Positions 19,452 through 29,352 of a stretch of DNA of 64,000 nt are shown one piece after another. Under the pieces are notes generated by a model that was not told the origin of the DNA, ran no database searches, and saw only the letters and a program-made list of their open reading frames with translations. Location of the stretch: assembly GCF_003144535.1 (NCBI RefSeq), contig NZ_PHFJ01000008.1, forward strand, positions 62,001 to 126,000, in the 5' to 3' direction. Position numbers and translations under genes: made by a program. Numbering within the stretch: position 1 is the stretch's first letter; each line of letters opens with the position of its first letter. Origin of the DNA: Proteus penneri (GTDB taxonomy: Bacteria > Pseudomonadota > Gammaproteobacteria > Enterobacterales > Enterobacteriaceae).

Positions 19452-20333
19452 TTAACGTTTTTTCTTTTTTCGACCCGGCTGAGCAAAGCGCTTACGAGAG
19501 TTATTTTCCGTTTCTTTGGTTTTTGTTTGAGGAATATGAATACCCAAGGCTTTTGCATTACTGCTGATTTGTTTCTTCGGCTTATTTTGCTTAGCTTTTG
19601 GTGGTGCTTCTGACGTTGATTTTTCAATCGCATCAAAGAGTTTGATCAGCTCATCATCCGTCAAGTCTCGCCATTCACCGACTGGTAATCCAGATAAGCT
19701 CACATTCATAATACGAACACGTTCAAGCTTAGTGACTTCATAACCAAAATATTCGCACATACGACGAATTTGGCGATTTAACCCTTGAACTAAGGTTATA
19801 CGAAACACCATCGGCGCTTCTTTCTTGACCTTACATTTCTTGGTTTTTTGTCCCATGATAGGAACACCCGCACCCATTCCATGAATAAATTCATCAGTGA
19901 TCGGTTTATTCACTGTCACAAGGTACTCTTTTTCGTGATCATTACCCGCACGTAGGATTTTATTGACTAAATCACCGTGGTTGGTCAAGAAAATCAATCC
20001 TTGTGAATCTTTGTCCAAACGTCCAATTGGGAAAATGCGGGTGCTGTGGTTAACATAGTCAACAATATTATCTTTTTCGCCATCATCTGTGGTACTGACA
20101 ATACCCACGGGTTTATTCAGCGCAATCAGCACCAGCTCAGAATTATCCTGTGCTTCAATCAATCGACCATTGACTTTGACTTCATCGCCAGCAAATACTT
20201 GGTCGCCAATACTGGCGCGTTTGCCATTAATAAGGACAAGTCCTTGCTCAATATAACGGTCAGCCTCACGACGTGAGCAGATCCCGCTTTCACTGATATA
20301 TTTATTAAGACGAGTAGATAAATTGGTGTCCAT
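19452..20333 (-). CDS. rluF: 23S rRNA pseudouridine(2604) synthase RluF
   Basis: A 293-residue RsuA/RluB-family synthase, strongly similar to E. coli RluF. It modifies U2604 of 23S rRNA (and tRNA-Tyr U35 in E. coli). The N-terminal S4 domain opens with [19 protein letters not shown], the catalytic loop [10 protein letters not shown] holds the aspartate, and [14 protein letters not shown] follows. The C-terminus is a long basic tail ending RKKKKR, as in RluF proteins. The ATG at 20333 has a GGAGGGAAGC ribosome site; upstream in-frame ATGs lack one. Confidence 0.96.
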   Translation of the reverse strand: MDTNLSTRLNKYISESGICSRREADRYIEQGLVLINGKRASIGDQVFAGDEVKVNGRLIEAQDNSELVLIALNKPVGIVSTTDDGEKDNIVDYVNHSTRIFPIGRLDKDSQGLIFLTNHGDLVNKILRAGNDHEKEYLVTVNKPITDEFIHGMGAGVPIMGQKTKKCKVKKEAPMVFRITLVQGLNRQIRRMCEYFGYEVTKLERVRIMNVSLSGLPVGEWRDLTDDELIKLFDAIEKSTSEAPPKAKQNKPKKQISSNAKALGIHIPQTKTKETENNSRKRFAQPGRKKKKR

Positions 20334-20517
20334 GCTTCCCTCCGTAAACTGCGAAATATACATCAATTGGATAGGGATAGAAACTCTATAACACTAGCAT
20401 TCAAGAATAGATTTTTTATACTCTGTTTTTTTAATTAAAAACGCAGAAAATAGAAAAAGTAACCCAAAAGAAAATAATAATTTCCCTTTAAATTACTTTT
20501 AAAGATAGCTAGCTGAA

Positions 20518-21432
20518 TTAGCACTGCTTATTTTGTGAAGGTAAAACAATATAAGTACCACTAAAAACAGCACCAACACCTTCATCACCACAAATATCAA
20601 CATCTAGCTTAATTCGTGCCTTACTCCCCTTCGCTAATCGCCCTAAATCTCCGCTTAAATTTTCCATATCAGCAACGGCAGCAGGACGCCCTGATACAGG
20701 TTTGCGATAACGAATATGCGCATCCACCAACACAATATCACCTTGCAACTTATGTTCTTGCATTAATAGCCAAATCAATCCCCAACCCGTTAATGTTGCG
20801 AGTGAAAATTGGCTGCCTGCAAAAATAGTGTGGTGAGGGTTTTGGTTCCCCGCTTCTGGAATAGTGGTGTAAAAACGTGTTCCCGTATATTGAGTAATAC
20901 GTAACCCCATTTTTTCACTTAAAGGAATATGTTGATGCCACTGTTTTTGTAATTCAGCACACCAATCAGGCCGATGAAGAATATCATCTAAAGACTCAAT
21001 ACTTTTTTTCATAAAAAAGTGCTTAATGGGTGTTGTTTGCGGGCCTGTCACTAAACCACAATTTTCATAACCCAATTTTTCAAAGAAACTTACAGATTCT
21101 TCTCTCGCACTACACACTATTCGTTTTATACCCTCTTGGCGAGCCAATGACTCAAGTGCCATAGCAACGAGAGTACCTAAACCTTTACCTTGTGCATCCG
21201 TGTGCACCGCCATAAAGCGAATAGCACCCTCATTATCGGCATTGATATAGAGTCGTCCAATCGCAACAGGTTGTCCTGTTTCATCGACAACCATTTGGTG
21301 ATGTGCAAAGGTGTCATAACCGTCTTTTTCAGAGCCTTCAGGTTGATGTAGAGGTTTACGAAGCATTTCCCAGCGAAAAGCATAATAGGCATCAAATTCG
21401 GCCTCTGTTTTTGGGGTTCGTAAATGGTACAT
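20518..21432 (-). CDS. fabY: GNAT/thioesterase-fold fusion protein YiiD (FabY, malonyl-ACP decarboxylase)
   Basis: A 304-residue two-domain protein. Residues 1-150 form a GNAT acetyltransferase domain ([23 protein letters not shown] is the acetyl-CoA loop). Residues about 160-304 form a hot-dog thioesterase-like domain ([34 protein letters not shown]). This architecture and sequence match E. coli YiiD, shown to decarboxylate malonyl-ACP and to support initiation of fatty acid synthesis. The ribosome site AAGGAGCTC is strong. It lies 36 bases after the dtd end on the same strand, the same order as E. coli dtd-yiiD. Confidence 0.88.
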   Translation of the reverse strand: MYHLRTPKTEAEFDAYYAFRWEMLRKPLHQPEGSEKDGYDTFAHHQMVVDETGQPVAIGRLYINADNEGAIRFMAVHTDAQGKGLGTLVAMALESLARQEGIKRIVCSAREESVSFFEKLGYENCGLVTGPQTTPIKHFFMKKSIESLDDILHRPDWCAELQKQWHQHIPLSEKMGLRITQYTGTRFYTTIPEAGNQNPHHTIFAGSQFSLATLTGWGLIWLLMQEHKLQGDIVLVDAHIRYRKPVSGRPAAVADMENLSGDLGRLAKGSKARIKLDVDICGDEGVGAVFSGTYIVLPSQNKQC

Positions 21433-21468
21433 ATCTGAGCTCCTTTTAACATCACTGCTCGTTCGATG

Positions 21469-21905
21469 TTATACCTGCAACCAGAAGGTAACAGGGCCAT
21501 CATTCGTCAGTGTAATTTGCATATCTGCGGCAAATTGGCCTGTTTGCGTTTCTAAGCCTTGTTGCTGACATTGTTCAATAAAGTAGTGATAGAGATTTTT
21601 CGCTAATTCTGGGGGGCGCCATTCGAAAACCCAGGACGCATTCCTTTTTGTGTTTCCGCGGCAAGTGTAAATTGAGAGACAACTAATAAACTGCCACCAG
21701 CTTGTTGCACATTTAGGTTCATTTTGTCGTTTTCATCACTAAAGATGCGATAACCACATACTTTTTCACATAATCTTTTGGCTTTCTGTTCGTTGTCGTC
21801 TTTCTCTACACCTAATAAAACCAATAAACCTTGATTAATAGCACCGACTGTTTCACCTGCAATATCCACTTTTGCCTGTGTCACTCGTTGAATTAATGCG
21901 ATCAT
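21469..21905 (-). pseudogene. dtd: D-aminoacyl-tRNA deacylase gene dtd, frameshifted
   Basis: The N-terminal 100 residues match E. coli Dtd ([31 protein letters not shown]), which hydrolyses D-amino acids from mischarged tRNA. The frame then stops at TAG after NGAPQN. A run of six C residues (six G at 21611-21616 on the + strand) precedes the break. Adding one C restores a frame that reads [11 protein letters not shown] and ends NDGPVTFWLQV, stop at 21469-21471, giving exactly 145 residues, the family length. It is therefore a single-base contraction in a homopolymer, either genuine or a sequencing error. The catalytic SQFTLAA part is kept but the cross-subunit GPVT motif is lost. Confidence 0.9.
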
Positions 21906-21927
21906 ACTCTCTCCAAAATAAATCAAT

Positions 21928-21963
21928 AAAAAAGGATAACAAACTCAGCCTATTGTTATCCTT
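21928..21963 (-). terminator. Terminator after yihX
   Basis: The stem AAGGATAAC / GTTATCCTT is followed on the minus strand by a T run (the A run at 21928-21933). It separates yihX from dtd, so dtd-fabY must have its own promoter or depend on read-through. Confidence 0.8.
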
Positions 21964-21972
21964 ACGATAGCA

Positions 21973-22590
21973 TTATTCTTCTACTGGGAGAGAAAAATCA
22001 TAATCTTTGAAGTAATCAATAATGGTATTTTTATCAACTACATGCACGGCTTTCATACCAACCGAAAGAGCAGCATCGACATTAGCTTGTAAATCATCAA
22101 AAAAAATGGCGTCTTGTGCTTCAACATTTTCAGACTCCAAAACATACTTAAACAGTTCAGGATCGGGTTTTCTCATACCAAGATCTTGCGATAAGTAGAG
22201 GAAATCAGCGGAAGCTGCGATTTCAGGATAATGCTCTGGCCAGTAATCATGATGCAAGCGATTCGTATTTGATAACACCACAACCCGATGTCCTTGCTCT
22301 CTTAATTTATTCATTATATCAATGACTTCAGGTCGTACTGCGATAAAAATAGCCTGCCATCCTTCAGCAAATTGCTCAAAACTTAAGTTCATGCCAAGTT
22401 CTGAGTTAATTTCTTCAGCAAATTCGATATCTGTAATATTACCGCGCTCATGTAATTTAAAAACTTCGCCGGCTGTGAAGTTCTTTTTTATACTTGCTAA
22501 TGGAACACCACTAAGCTTACTCCATACTGCGAATACTCGGTTAAAATCGATATCAATAATCACATTACCCATATCAAAGATATAAAGCAT
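21973..22590 (-). CDS. yihX: Alpha-D-glucose-1-phosphate phosphatase YihX
   Basis: A 205-residue HAD-superfamily phosphatase closely matching E. coli YihX, which dephosphorylates alpha-glucose-1-phosphate. HAD motif I is FDMGNV with the nucleophile Asp6, motif II is VVLSNTN near residue 105, the motif III lysine lies in GMRKPDPELF, and motif IV is FFDDLQANV. It is cytoplasmic. In E. coli yihY lies between yihX and dtd; here it is missing and a terminator takes its place. Confidence 0.95.
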   Translation of the reverse strand: MLYIFDMGNVIIDIDFNRVFAVWSKLSGVPLASIKKNFTAGEVFKLHERGNITDIEFAEEINSELGMNLSFEQFAEGWQAIFIAVRPEVIDIMNKLREQGHRVVVLSNTNRLHHDYWPEHYPEIAASADFLYLSQDLGMRKPDPELFKYVLESENVEAQDAIFFDDLQANVDAALSVGMKAVHVVDKNTIIDYFKDYDFSLPVEE

Positions 22591-22890
22591 AAATCCTCTC
22601 CATAATAGAAAACTCGTTTTACTTTAATCATAAATCGCGTTACTGAACAGGCTTAAACGCTAAAAAAGTACAATAATCACACTTAATTTTTTGTAAAACA
22701 TAAAATCCAAAGAGGGAGAGATAAAAAAAGAGATGAGAAGCATCATTACCTAGAATGGAATTATGAGGTGATGATAAAACATGATAAAAGGTGGGAGAAG
22801 AAAGGATTGAGAGAAAACTTATGCGGCAGAGATTATTTTCCACCGCATTCGTCTTTTATAGCAACATAGACTCTTGATGAGTATAAACTC
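22591..22890. other. Gene-free stretch between yihX and the typA terminator
   Basis: About 300 bases of A+T-rich, purine-biased sequence. A 67-codon minus-strand frame (22640-22843) shows no family resemblance and no credible ribosome site. The yihX promoter should lie at its left end. Nothing else could be recognised. Confidence 0.5.
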
Positions 22891-22909
22891 AGGGCGCTAA
22901 ACGCGCCCT
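22891..22909 (-). terminator. Hairpin downstream of typA
   Basis: The perfect stem AGGGCGC / GCGCCCT has a 5-base loop, 27 bases past the typA stop on the minus strand. The trailing sequence GAGTTTATA is only moderately T-rich. Confidence 0.6.
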
Positions 22910-22935
22910 AAGAATTATGTTATCAAAATAACGAA

Positions 22936-24753
22936 TTAGTCTTTGCTACGGTAAGCACGACGACGATCGTTTTCTGACAGATAACGCTTACGCAGACGAA
23001 TAGACTGCGGAGTAACTTCAACTAACTCATCGTCATCAATAAATTCTAGTGCTTGTTCTAATGTTTGTTTCAGGTGTGGAGTCAGCGTTGTCGCCTCATC
23101 GGTACCAGAAGCACGCATGTTAGTCAGCTTTTTACCCGTTAAACAGTTTACTGTTAAGTCATTAGAGCGAGTATGAATACCAATTACTTGGCCTTCATAA
23201 ACTTCTGCACCATGAGTAACGAATAATTTACCACGGTCTTGTAAGCTATACAGTGCGTAAGCAACGGCTTTACCTTGGCCATTAGAGATCATAACACCAT
23301 TATTACGGCGACCAATTTCACCTGGACGAACATCATCATAGTGACTGAATGTTGCATACAGTAAACCAGTACCTGATGTCATGGTCATAAATTCAGTACG
23401 GAAACCAATCAGACCACGGCTAGGGATAATGTAGTCTAAACGTACACGTCCTTTACCATCTGGTTGCATATCACGCATTTCGCCTTTACGCTCACCCATC
23501 GCTTGCATCACATCACCTTGGTGCTGTTCTTCAATGTCGATAGTCACTTGTTCAAAAGGCTCTTGTTTACGACCGTCAATATCACGGAAGATAACTTTAG
23601 GGCGAGATACGCCTAATTCGTAACCTTCACGACGCATATTTTCAATCAGAACTGACAGGTGAAGCTCACCACGACCTGATACACGGAATGCATCTGGATC
23701 TTCTGTTTCTTCTACACGTAATGCAACGTTATGGACTAACTCTTTTTTCAGACGATCTAAAATCTGACGAGAAGTCACAAACTTACCTTCACGGCCACAG
23801 AAAGGTGAAGTATTAACACAGAAATACATGCTAACAGTTGGTTCATCAACGGCTAATGCAGGTAGCGCTTCAACAGCACCCACTTCACAAATCGTATCAG
23901 AGATATTCAGTTCACCTAAACCAGTGATTGCAATGATATCGCCAGCTTCAGCAACATCAACTTCGATACGCTCTAAACCTAAATGGCCTAAAACTTTACC
24001 GACTTTACCATTACGGGTATTACCTTCGCTATCGATAATAGTCACTTGCTGGTTAGGTTTAACCTTACCACGCTTGATACGACCGATACCGATAACACCT
24101 AGGTAGTTGTTGTAGTCCAACTGAGAAATTTGCATCTGGAATGTACCTTCCAGATCAACTTTTGGTGGCTCTACATATTTGACAATAGCTTCATATAACG
24201 GAGTCATATCTTCAGCCATGTCATTATAATCTGTTCCCGCAATACCGTTTAATGCAGATGCATAGATAATTGGGAAATCAAGTTGTTCGTCAGTTGCACC
24301 TAAGTTTACGAACAGGTCAAATACCTGATCAACAACCCAGTCTGGACGCGCACCAGGGCGGTCAACTTTATTGATAACAACAATTGGTTTTAAGTTGTTA
24401 GCAAACGCTTTTTGTGTCACAAAACGAGTTTGTGGCATTGGGCCATCCATCGCGTCAACCAGCAATAGAACGCTGTCTACCATAGACATAACGCGTTCTA
24501 CCTCACCACCGAAGTCGGCGTGTCCTGGGGTATCTACGATGTTAATACGATAGTCATTCCATTTAATCGCTGTGTTTTTCGCAAGAATAGTAATTCCGCG
24601 CTCTCTTTCGAGATCATTTGAGTCCATCACGCGCTCAGCAACGGTTTCACGTTCACCGAACGTACCAGATTGCTGTAGTAATTTATCGACGATAGTTGTT
24701 TTACCATGGTCAACGTGGGCGATGATGGCGATATTACGCAAGTTTTCGATCAC
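22936..24753 (-). CDS. typA: Ribosome-associated translational GTPase TypA/BipA
   Basis: A 605-residue GTPase of the elongation factor class (607 in E. coli). The G1 motif AHVDHGKT lies at residues 12-19, G2 RGITI and G3 DTPGHAD follow, and G4 is NKVD. EF-G-like domains II, III and V are followed by the BipA-specific C-terminal domain ending in a basic tail. It assists 50S subunit assembly, especially in the cold, and affects virulence gene expression. I chose the GTG at 24753 because it gives the family N-terminus [10 protein letters not shown] and has GAGG eight bases upstream; an ATG six codons earlier has no ribosome site. It is divergent from glnA. Confidence 0.97.
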   Translation of the reverse strand: MIENLRNIAIIAHVDHGKTTIVDKLLQQSGTFGERETVAERVMDSNDLERERGITILAKNTAIKWNDYRINIVDTPGHADFGGEVERVMSMVDSVLLLVDAMDGPMPQTRFVTQKAFANNLKPIVVINKVDRPGARPDWVVDQVFDLFVNLGATDEQLDFPIIYASALNGIAGTDYNDMAEDMTPLYEAIVKYVEPPKVDLEGTFQMQISQLDYNNYLGVIGIGRIKRGKVKPNQQVTIIDSEGNTRNGKVGKVLGHLGLERIEVDVAEAGDIIAITGLGELNISDTICEVGAVEALPALAVDEPTVSMYFCVNTSPFCGREGKFVTSRQILDRLKKELVHNVALRVEETEDPDAFRVSGRGELHLSVLIENMRREGYELGVSRPKVIFRDIDGRKQEPFEQVTIDIEEQHQGDVMQAMGERKGEMRDMQPDGKGRVRLDYIIPSRGLIGFRTEFMTMTSGTGLLYATFSHYDDVRPGEIGRRNNGVMISNGQGKAVAYALYSLQDRGKLFVTHGAEVYEGQVIGIHTRSNDLTVNCLTGKKLTNMRASGTDEATTLTPHLKQTLEQALEFIDDDELVEVTPQSIRLRKRYLSENDRRRAYRSKD

Positions 24754-24863
24754 AAAATTTGCCTCAGGCATTGTAGAAATAAGCGCAGTATTGTACACGC
24801 TTTAGACGAGAGACTAAACAAGATCACAATAATGATTGCTTAACAATATGCAATTAATTGAAT

Positions 24864-24879
24864 TGTGATCCTTTTCACG
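24864..24879 (+). promoter_or_regulatory. CRP-like site in the glnA promoter region
   Basis: TGTGATCCTTTTCACG keeps the TGTGA-N6-TCACA arrangement with one mismatch. E. coli glnA has a CRP-activated sigma-70 promoter (glnAp1) in the same relative place, upstream of and overlapping the NtrC sites. The site also faces the typA promoter. Confidence 0.6.
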
Positions 24880-24907
24880 CCTCAGAATTTAGTAGTATCC
24901 GTTCCAT

Positions 24908-24924
24908 TGCACCAAAACAGTGCA
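24908..24924 (+). promoter_or_regulatory. NtrC binding site 1 (glnA enhancer)
   Basis: TGCACCAAAACAGTGCA is close to the NtrC consensus TGCACCNNNNTGGTGCA, a near-perfect dyad. It lies about 125 bases before the sigma-54 promoter, the usual enhancer position. Confidence 0.85.
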
Positions 24925-24941
24925 ACTAATTAGGCTTAATT

Positions 24942-24958
24942 TGCACCAAGTTTGTGCA
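24942..24958 (+). promoter_or_regulatory. NtrC binding site 2 (glnA enhancer)
   Basis: TGCACCAAGTTTGTGCA is a second dyad, centred 34 bases (about three helical turns) from site 1. This is the paired arrangement that lets NtrC dimers oligomerise. Confidence 0.85.
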
Positions 24959-25030
24959 ATAATTAAAAAATCACAGGAGATATTCTACACTAAACTTCAT
25001 CAATACAGTATATATCCCTTTTTAGATAAG

Positions 25031-25047
25031 TTGGCATGCTTTTCGCA
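25031..25047 (+). promoter_or_regulatory. Sigma-54 promoter of glnA
   Basis: TTGGCATGCTTTTCGCA carries the -24 GG and -12 GC elements at the correct 10-base separation of the TGGCACN5TTGCA consensus. It is about 84 bases upstream of the glnA start and downstream of two NtrC sites, so this should be the nitrogen-limited promoter glnAp2. Confidence 0.8.
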
Positions 25048-25130
25048 ATAGAATTCAGGTGAGCAAAAAATTCACCGAAAAATGTGTAAGGCCACTGCAC
25101 TCAATAAAACCATTCGCCAGGAGAGTTCCT

Positions 25131-26540
25131 ATGTCCCTTGAACATGTGTTATCCATGATTGAAGAACATAAAGTTAGATATATTGACTTACGTTTCACTG
25201 ATACCCGCGGTAAAGAACAACATCTTACTATTCCGGCTCATCAGGTTAACGATGATTTCTTTGAAGAAGGAAAAATGTTCGATGGTTCCTCTATTGGTGG
25301 CTGGAAAGGCATTAACGAATCAGACATGGTACTGATGCCTGATGCAACAACCGCAATGCTCGACCCATTTTTCCAAGATCCAACCCTGATTATTCGTTGT
25401 GACGTTTTAGAACCGGGCACAATGAAAGGTTATGACCGCGATCCTCGTTCTATTTCAAAACGTGCTGAAGACTATTTAAAATCAAGTGGTATTGCAGACA
25501 CTGTACTGTTTGGGCCAGAACCCGAATTCTTTCTATTTGATGACATTCGTTTCAAAAACGATATTTCGGGTGCTTCTTACGCTATCAACGATATTGAAGC
25601 GGCTTGGAACACCAATACCAAATATGAAGATGGCAACAAAGGTCACCGCCCTATGGTGAAAGGGGGTTATTTCCCACTGCCACCTGTTGATTCATCACAA
25701 GATATTCGTTCTACCATGTGTAACATTATGGAAGAAATGGGCTTAGTGGTTGAAGCACATCACCATGAAGTAGCAACTGCAGGTCAAAACGAAGTAGCAA
25801 CTCGCTTCAATACCATGACCAAAAAAGCAGATGAAACCCAAATTTATAAATACGTGGTACAAAACGTGGCTCACGTATTTGGTAAAACAGCGACCTTTAT
25901 GCCAAAACCTCTCGTGGGTGATAACGGTTCAGGTATGCACTGCCATATGTCACTGTCTAAAAACGGTGTAAACCTGTTCGCAGGTGACAAATACGGCGGA
26001 TTATCTGAAATGGCGCTGTATTACATCGGCGGTATTATCAAACATGCTCGTGCACTCAATGCGTTCACTAACCCAACCACTAACTCTTACAAACGTTTAG
26101 TCCCAGGTTTTGAAGCACCTGTAATGCTGGCTTACTCTGCGCGTAACCGTTCAGCGTCAATTCGTATTCCAGTGGTTGCCAGCATGAAAGCACGCCGTAT
26201 TGAAGTACGCTTCCCTGATCCTTTAGCAAACCCTTATCTCGCGTTTGCAGCTCAATTAATGGCTGGTCTTGATGGAATTATCAATAAAATTCATCCTGGT
26301 GATGCTATGGATAAAAACCTCTATGACTTACCGCCAGAAGAAGCAAAAGAGATCCCAACGGTCGCAGGTTCATTAGAAGAAGCATTAAATGCATTAAATG
26401 CAGATCGTGAATTCTTAACCCGCGGTGGTGTATTTACTGATGATGCTATTGATGCTTATTTAGAGTTATTACGTGCGGATGTTCAACGTGTACGTATGGC
26501 GCCACATCCTCTTGAATTTGAAATGTATTACAGCGCTTAA
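25131..26540 (+). CDS. glnA: Glutamine synthetase (type I)
   Basis: A 469-residue protein, the exact length of E. coli GlnA. It makes glutamine from glutamate, ammonia and ATP as a dodecamer. The first signature [17 protein letters not shown], the ATP-binding [17 protein letters not shown] segment, and the adenylylation site NLYDLPPEE are visible; Tyr398 counting Met1 equals the regulated Tyr397 of the mature enzyme. I rejected an in-frame start 24 codons upstream; the ATG at 25131 follows AGGAGAGTTCCT. It is the first gene of the glnALG operon, with NtrC, sigma-54 and CRP sites upstream. Confidence 0.99.
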   Translation: MSLEHVLSMIEEHKVRYIDLRFTDTRGKEQHLTIPAHQVNDDFFEEGKMFDGSSIGGWKGINESDMVLMPDATTAMLDPFFQDPTLIIRCDVLEPGTMKGYDRDPRSISKRAEDYLKSSGIADTVLFGPEPEFFLFDDIRFKNDISGASYAINDIEAAWNTNTKYEDGNKGHRPMVKGGYFPLPPVDSSQDIRSTMCNIMEEMGLVVEAHHHEVATAGQNEVATRFNTMTKKADETQIYKYVVQNVAHVFGKTATFMPKPLVGDNGSGMHCHMSLSKNGVNLFAGDKYGGLSEMALYYIGGIIKHARALNAFTNPTTNSYKRLVPGFEAPVMLAYSARNRSASIRIPVVASMKARRIEVRFPDPLANPYLAFAAQLMAGLDGIINKIHPGDAMDKNLYDLPPEEAKEIPTVAGSLEEALNALNADREFLTRGGVFTDDAIDAYLELLRADVQRVRMAPHPLEFEMYYSA

Positions 26541-26604
26541 GATAAGTTTTACTGATAAAAACTTAAGCCAAGATGTAAAACTGTTTTTTGCCGTGAAGCT
26601 ATTT

Positions 26605-26630
26605 TGCCCATCTTCGGATGGGCACTTTTC
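26605..26630 (+). terminator. Terminator/attenuator between glnA and glnL
   Basis: The stem TGCCCATC / GATGGGCA with a TTCG tetraloop is followed by CTTTTCT. It lowers read-through from glnA so that glnLG is made at a lower level. In E. coli the glnA 3' UTR yields the sRNA GlnZ, ending at such a terminator; whether that holds here is inference. Confidence 0.85.
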
Positions 26631-26692
26631 TCCCACTTAAGGAGTCCATCTATTCACTTACGCATTGGTTCATTAATGCAATAAAGGTAAGA

Positions 26693-26709
26693 TGCACTAA
26701 AATGGTGCA
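26693..26709 (+). promoter_or_regulatory. NtrC site at the glnL promoter
   Basis: TGCACTAAAATGGTGCA matches the NtrC dyad consensus and lies 15 bases before the glnL start. In E. coli NtrC binding at the equivalent glnLp site represses basal expression of glnLG. Confidence 0.85.
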
Positions 26710-26723
26710 AAGAGGTATTCAAT

Positions 26724-27770
26724 ATGGAAACGGCAGACTTACCTGACAATACATTAATTTTAGACTCATTGATTCACTCAGTATTGGTTATCAACAAAGA
26801 GTTTATTATTTGCTACGCAAATCATTCTGCGTTACAGGTTTTAGCACAAAGCCGTCGAAAATTATTTGAAACACCTTTCACTGCCCTTTTCAGCTATTAC
26901 TCCTTTGATGCTGATTTAATGCGTGAAACATTAGCAAATGGACAAAGCTTTACCGACAATGAAGTGATATTGGTTGTAAATAACCAATCACACACAATGT
27001 CGCTCAGTGCCCAACCTATTTCCGAGCAACATATTTTGCTGGAACTGGCGCCTATGGATAGTCAACGCCGGTTAAGCCAAGAGCAGATACAACAAGCCCA
27101 GCAAATGGCTGCTAGGGAATTGGTTAGGGGGCTGGCACATGAAATTAAAAATCCGTTGGGAGGATTACGAGGTGCGGCTCAATTGCTAGCAAAATCCTTA
27201 CCTGATCCTGCTTTAACGGAATATACGCAAGTCATTATTGAACAAGCTGATCGCCTACGTGTGCTGGTGGACAGATTACTCGGCCCCCAACATCCAGGCA
27301 CAAAAACACATCAGAGTATTCACCATGTCGTTGAGCGCGTTGCTCAACTTATTTCTCTCGAATGCCCTGAAAATGTTACCTTGCTAAAAGATTACGATCC
27401 CAGCTTACCTGAGTTATCACATTACCCCGATCAAATAGAACAAGTACTCCTAAATATTACTCGTAACGCCTTACAAGCTGTTGAAAAAACAGGAGGGACG
27501 ATTATTTTGCGTACCCGTACTGCTTTTCAAGTCACACTCCATGGTGAGCGCTACAAACTGGTTGCGCGTATTGATGTCATTGATACGGGTGATGGCATTC
27601 CTCCTCATCTACAAGATACACTTTTTTACCCCATGGTGAGTGGTAGAGAAGGAGGTAATGGATTAGGGCTCTCTATTGCGCGTAATTTAGTCGATCAACA
27701 TGCAGGTAAAATCGAATTTACCAGTTGGCCCGGAAATACTGAGTTTTCTATTTATTTACCAATTAAGTAG
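26724..27770 (+). CDS. glnL: Nitrogen regulation sensor kinase NtrB (GlnL)
   Basis: A 348-residue protein (349 in E. coli). The N-terminal PAS-like domain spans about residues 10-110. The H-box [12 protein letters not shown] has the phosphorylated His139, and the ATP domain shows N box [11 protein letters not shown]1 DTGDGIP and G2 [10 protein letters not shown]. It is cytoplasmic with no membrane segment. It phosphorylates or dephosphorylates NtrC under control of PII (GlnB). It is 10 bases before glnG. Confidence 0.98.
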   Translation: METADLPDNTLILDSLIHSVLVINKEFIICYANHSALQVLAQSRRKLFETPFTALFSYYSFDADLMRETLANGQSFTDNEVILVVNNQSHTMSLSAQPISEQHILLELAPMDSQRRLSQEQIQQAQQMAARELVRGLAHEIKNPLGGLRGAAQLLAKSLPDPALTEYTQVIIEQADRLRVLVDRLLGPQHPGTKTHQSIHHVVERVAQLISLECPENVTLLKDYDPSLPELSHYPDQIEQVLLNITRNALQAVEKTGGTIILRTRTAFQVTLHGERYKLVARIDVIDTGDGIPPHLQDTLFYPMVSGREGGNGLGLSIARNLVDQHAGKIEFTSWPGNTEFSIYLPIK

Positions 27771-27780
27771 GAGATAACCA

Positions 27781-29205
27781 ATGCAAAAAGGAAATGTATG
27801 GGTTGTTGATGATGACAGCTCAATTCGCTGGGTACTTGAACGTGCCATTTCTCGTGAAGGTATATCTTGTAAAACCTTTGAACATGCGAATGATGTGCTT
27901 AATGCACTCAATACAGAAATACCTGATGTGTTGTTATCAGACATTCGTATGCCTGATATTGATGGTTTATCTCTTCTTAAAATCATTAAAGAAAACTACC
28001 CTACTTTACCCGTGATAATTATGACTGCGCATTCTGATCTGGATGCTGCAGTAAATGCTTATCAACAAGGCGCTTTTGATTACTTACCAAAGCCATTTGA
28101 TATCGACGAAACATTAGCATTAATTGACCGCGCTATTACGCATTATCGCGAGCAAAAACAACCGAATACCGATGAAACCTCACTGCAATCAGTTACCGAT
28201 ATGATTGGTGAAGCGCCTGCAATGCAAGAGGTTTATCGTATTATTGGTCGACTTTCTCGTTCCTCAATCAGTGTACTTATTAATGGAGAATCGGGTACGG
28301 GAAAAGAGCTAGTCGCACATGCATTACATCGCCACAGCCCAAGAGCTTCCTCTCCTTTTATTGCTCTCAATATGGCAGCTATTCCTAAAGATTTAATTGA
28401 ATCAGAGCTTTTTGGTCATGAAAAAGGGGCATTTACAGGTGCTTCTCAAGTACGACAAGGGCGATTTGAACAAGCCAATGGCGGTTCTCTTTTTCTTGAT
28501 GAAATTGGTGATATGCCTCTCGACATTCAGACACGGTTACTGCGAGTGCTTGCTGAAGGGCAATTTTATCGAGTCGGCGGTTATGCTCCAGTTAAAGTTG
28601 ATGTGCGCATTATTGCCGCTACACATCAAGACTTAGAAAAGCGCGTTCAAGCCGGTGATTTTCGTGAAGATCTCTATCATCGACTTAATGTAATACGTAT
28701 TCAATTACCACCATTACGTGATAGAACGGAAGATATTCCCAGCTTAGCGCGCTATTTTCTGCAAAAAACAGCAAAAGAATTGGGCGTCGAAGCCAAAGTA
28801 TTACATCAACAAAGTTTGCAAATCATGATGGAATACAACTGGTCAGGCAACGTTAGACAATTAGAGAATGTGTGTCGCTGGTTAACGGTAATGACGGCAA
28901 GCCAAGAGATTATGCCTCAAGATTTACCACAAGAAATTCGCCAACCTGATGAGAGAGCCAAAAATATCAATCGAATTGCTTCTTCTCAACATTGGTCACA
29001 ACATCTTTCATTATGGGCAGATGAAGCATTAGGGGAAGGAAAAGAAAACATCTTAACAGATGCTCTACCTCAATTTGAACGCACACTATTACTCAGTGCC
29101 TTGGCATATACACAAGGGCATAAACAAGATGCCGCACGACTATTAGGTTGGGGCAGAAATACACTAACCCGTAAATTAAAAGAGTTGGGGATAGAGGAAT
29201 ATTAA
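27781..29205 (+). CDS. glnG: Nitrogen regulator NtrC (GlnG), sigma-54 activator
   Basis: A 474-residue enhancer-binding protein. The receiver domain has Asp54 as phosphorylation site (SDIRMPDIDG). The AAA+ domain has Walker A GESGTGKE at 169-176 and the sigma-54 contacting loop GAFTGA at 216-221. The C-terminal Fis-type HTH is intact (QDAARLLGWGRNTLTRKLKEL). It activates glnA and other nitrogen genes and autoregulates the operon. The ribosome site TAGGAGATAACC overlaps the glnL stop. An ERIC element follows directly. Confidence 0.98.
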   Translation: MQKGNVWVVDDDSSIRWVLERAISREGISCKTFEHANDVLNALNTEIPDVLLSDIRMPDIDGLSLLKIIKENYPTLPVIIMTAHSDLDAAVNAYQQGAFDYLPKPFDIDETLALIDRAITHYREQKQPNTDETSLQSVTDMIGEAPAMQEVYRIIGRLSRSSISVLINGESGTGKELVAHALHRHSPRASSPFIALNMAAIPKDLIESELFGHEKGAFTGASQVRQGRFEQANGGSLFLDEIGDMPLDIQTRLLRVLAEGQFYRVGGYAPVKVDVRIIAATHQDLEKRVQAGDFREDLYHRLNVIRIQLPPLRDRTEDIPSLARYFLQKTAKELGVEAKVLHQQSLQIMMEYNWSGNVRQLENVCRWLTVMTASQEIMPQDLPQEIRQPDERAKNINRIASSQHWSQHLSLWADEALGEGKENILTDALPQFERTLLLSALAYTQGHKQDAARLLGWGRNTLTRKLKELGIEEY

Positions 29206-29210
29206 TCCTC

Positions 29211-29338
29211 TATACTCGTCATCCTTCAAGTTGCAAGGGTGTTGGCTACGCTCAGCTACCCGAATCACATACATGAGTATGCTCATCGGGATATCTTTGC
29301 TTGCCGCCTACCTGCAACTCAAATGATTTAGAATATAT
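29211..29338. repeat. ERIC (IRU) palindromic repeat, full-length form
   Basis: About 128 bases of imperfect palindrome between the convergent genes glnG and hemN. The ends TATACTCGTC and GATTTAGAATATA, the inner TTCAAGTTGCA and GCTTGCCGCCTACCTGCAACT, and the central hairpin CCGAATCACATAC / GTATGCTCATCGGGAT all agree with the known ERIC consensus, although the core diverges from the E. coli version. ERICs are non-coding and non-autonomous and can form transcript hairpins; here it probably forms part of the 3' end of both transcripts. Confidence 0.88.
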
Positions 29339-29352
29339 ACCCTCTTTTGTAT

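Noticed and set aside
22640-22843. A 67-codon minus-strand frame between yihX and typA
   Set aside because: No ribosome site and no recognisable motif; the composition reflects the purine-biased DNA.
26541-26723. A riboswitch in the glnA-glnL gap
   Set aside because: Only one terminator hairpin is present and no glutamine riboswitch core could be found.
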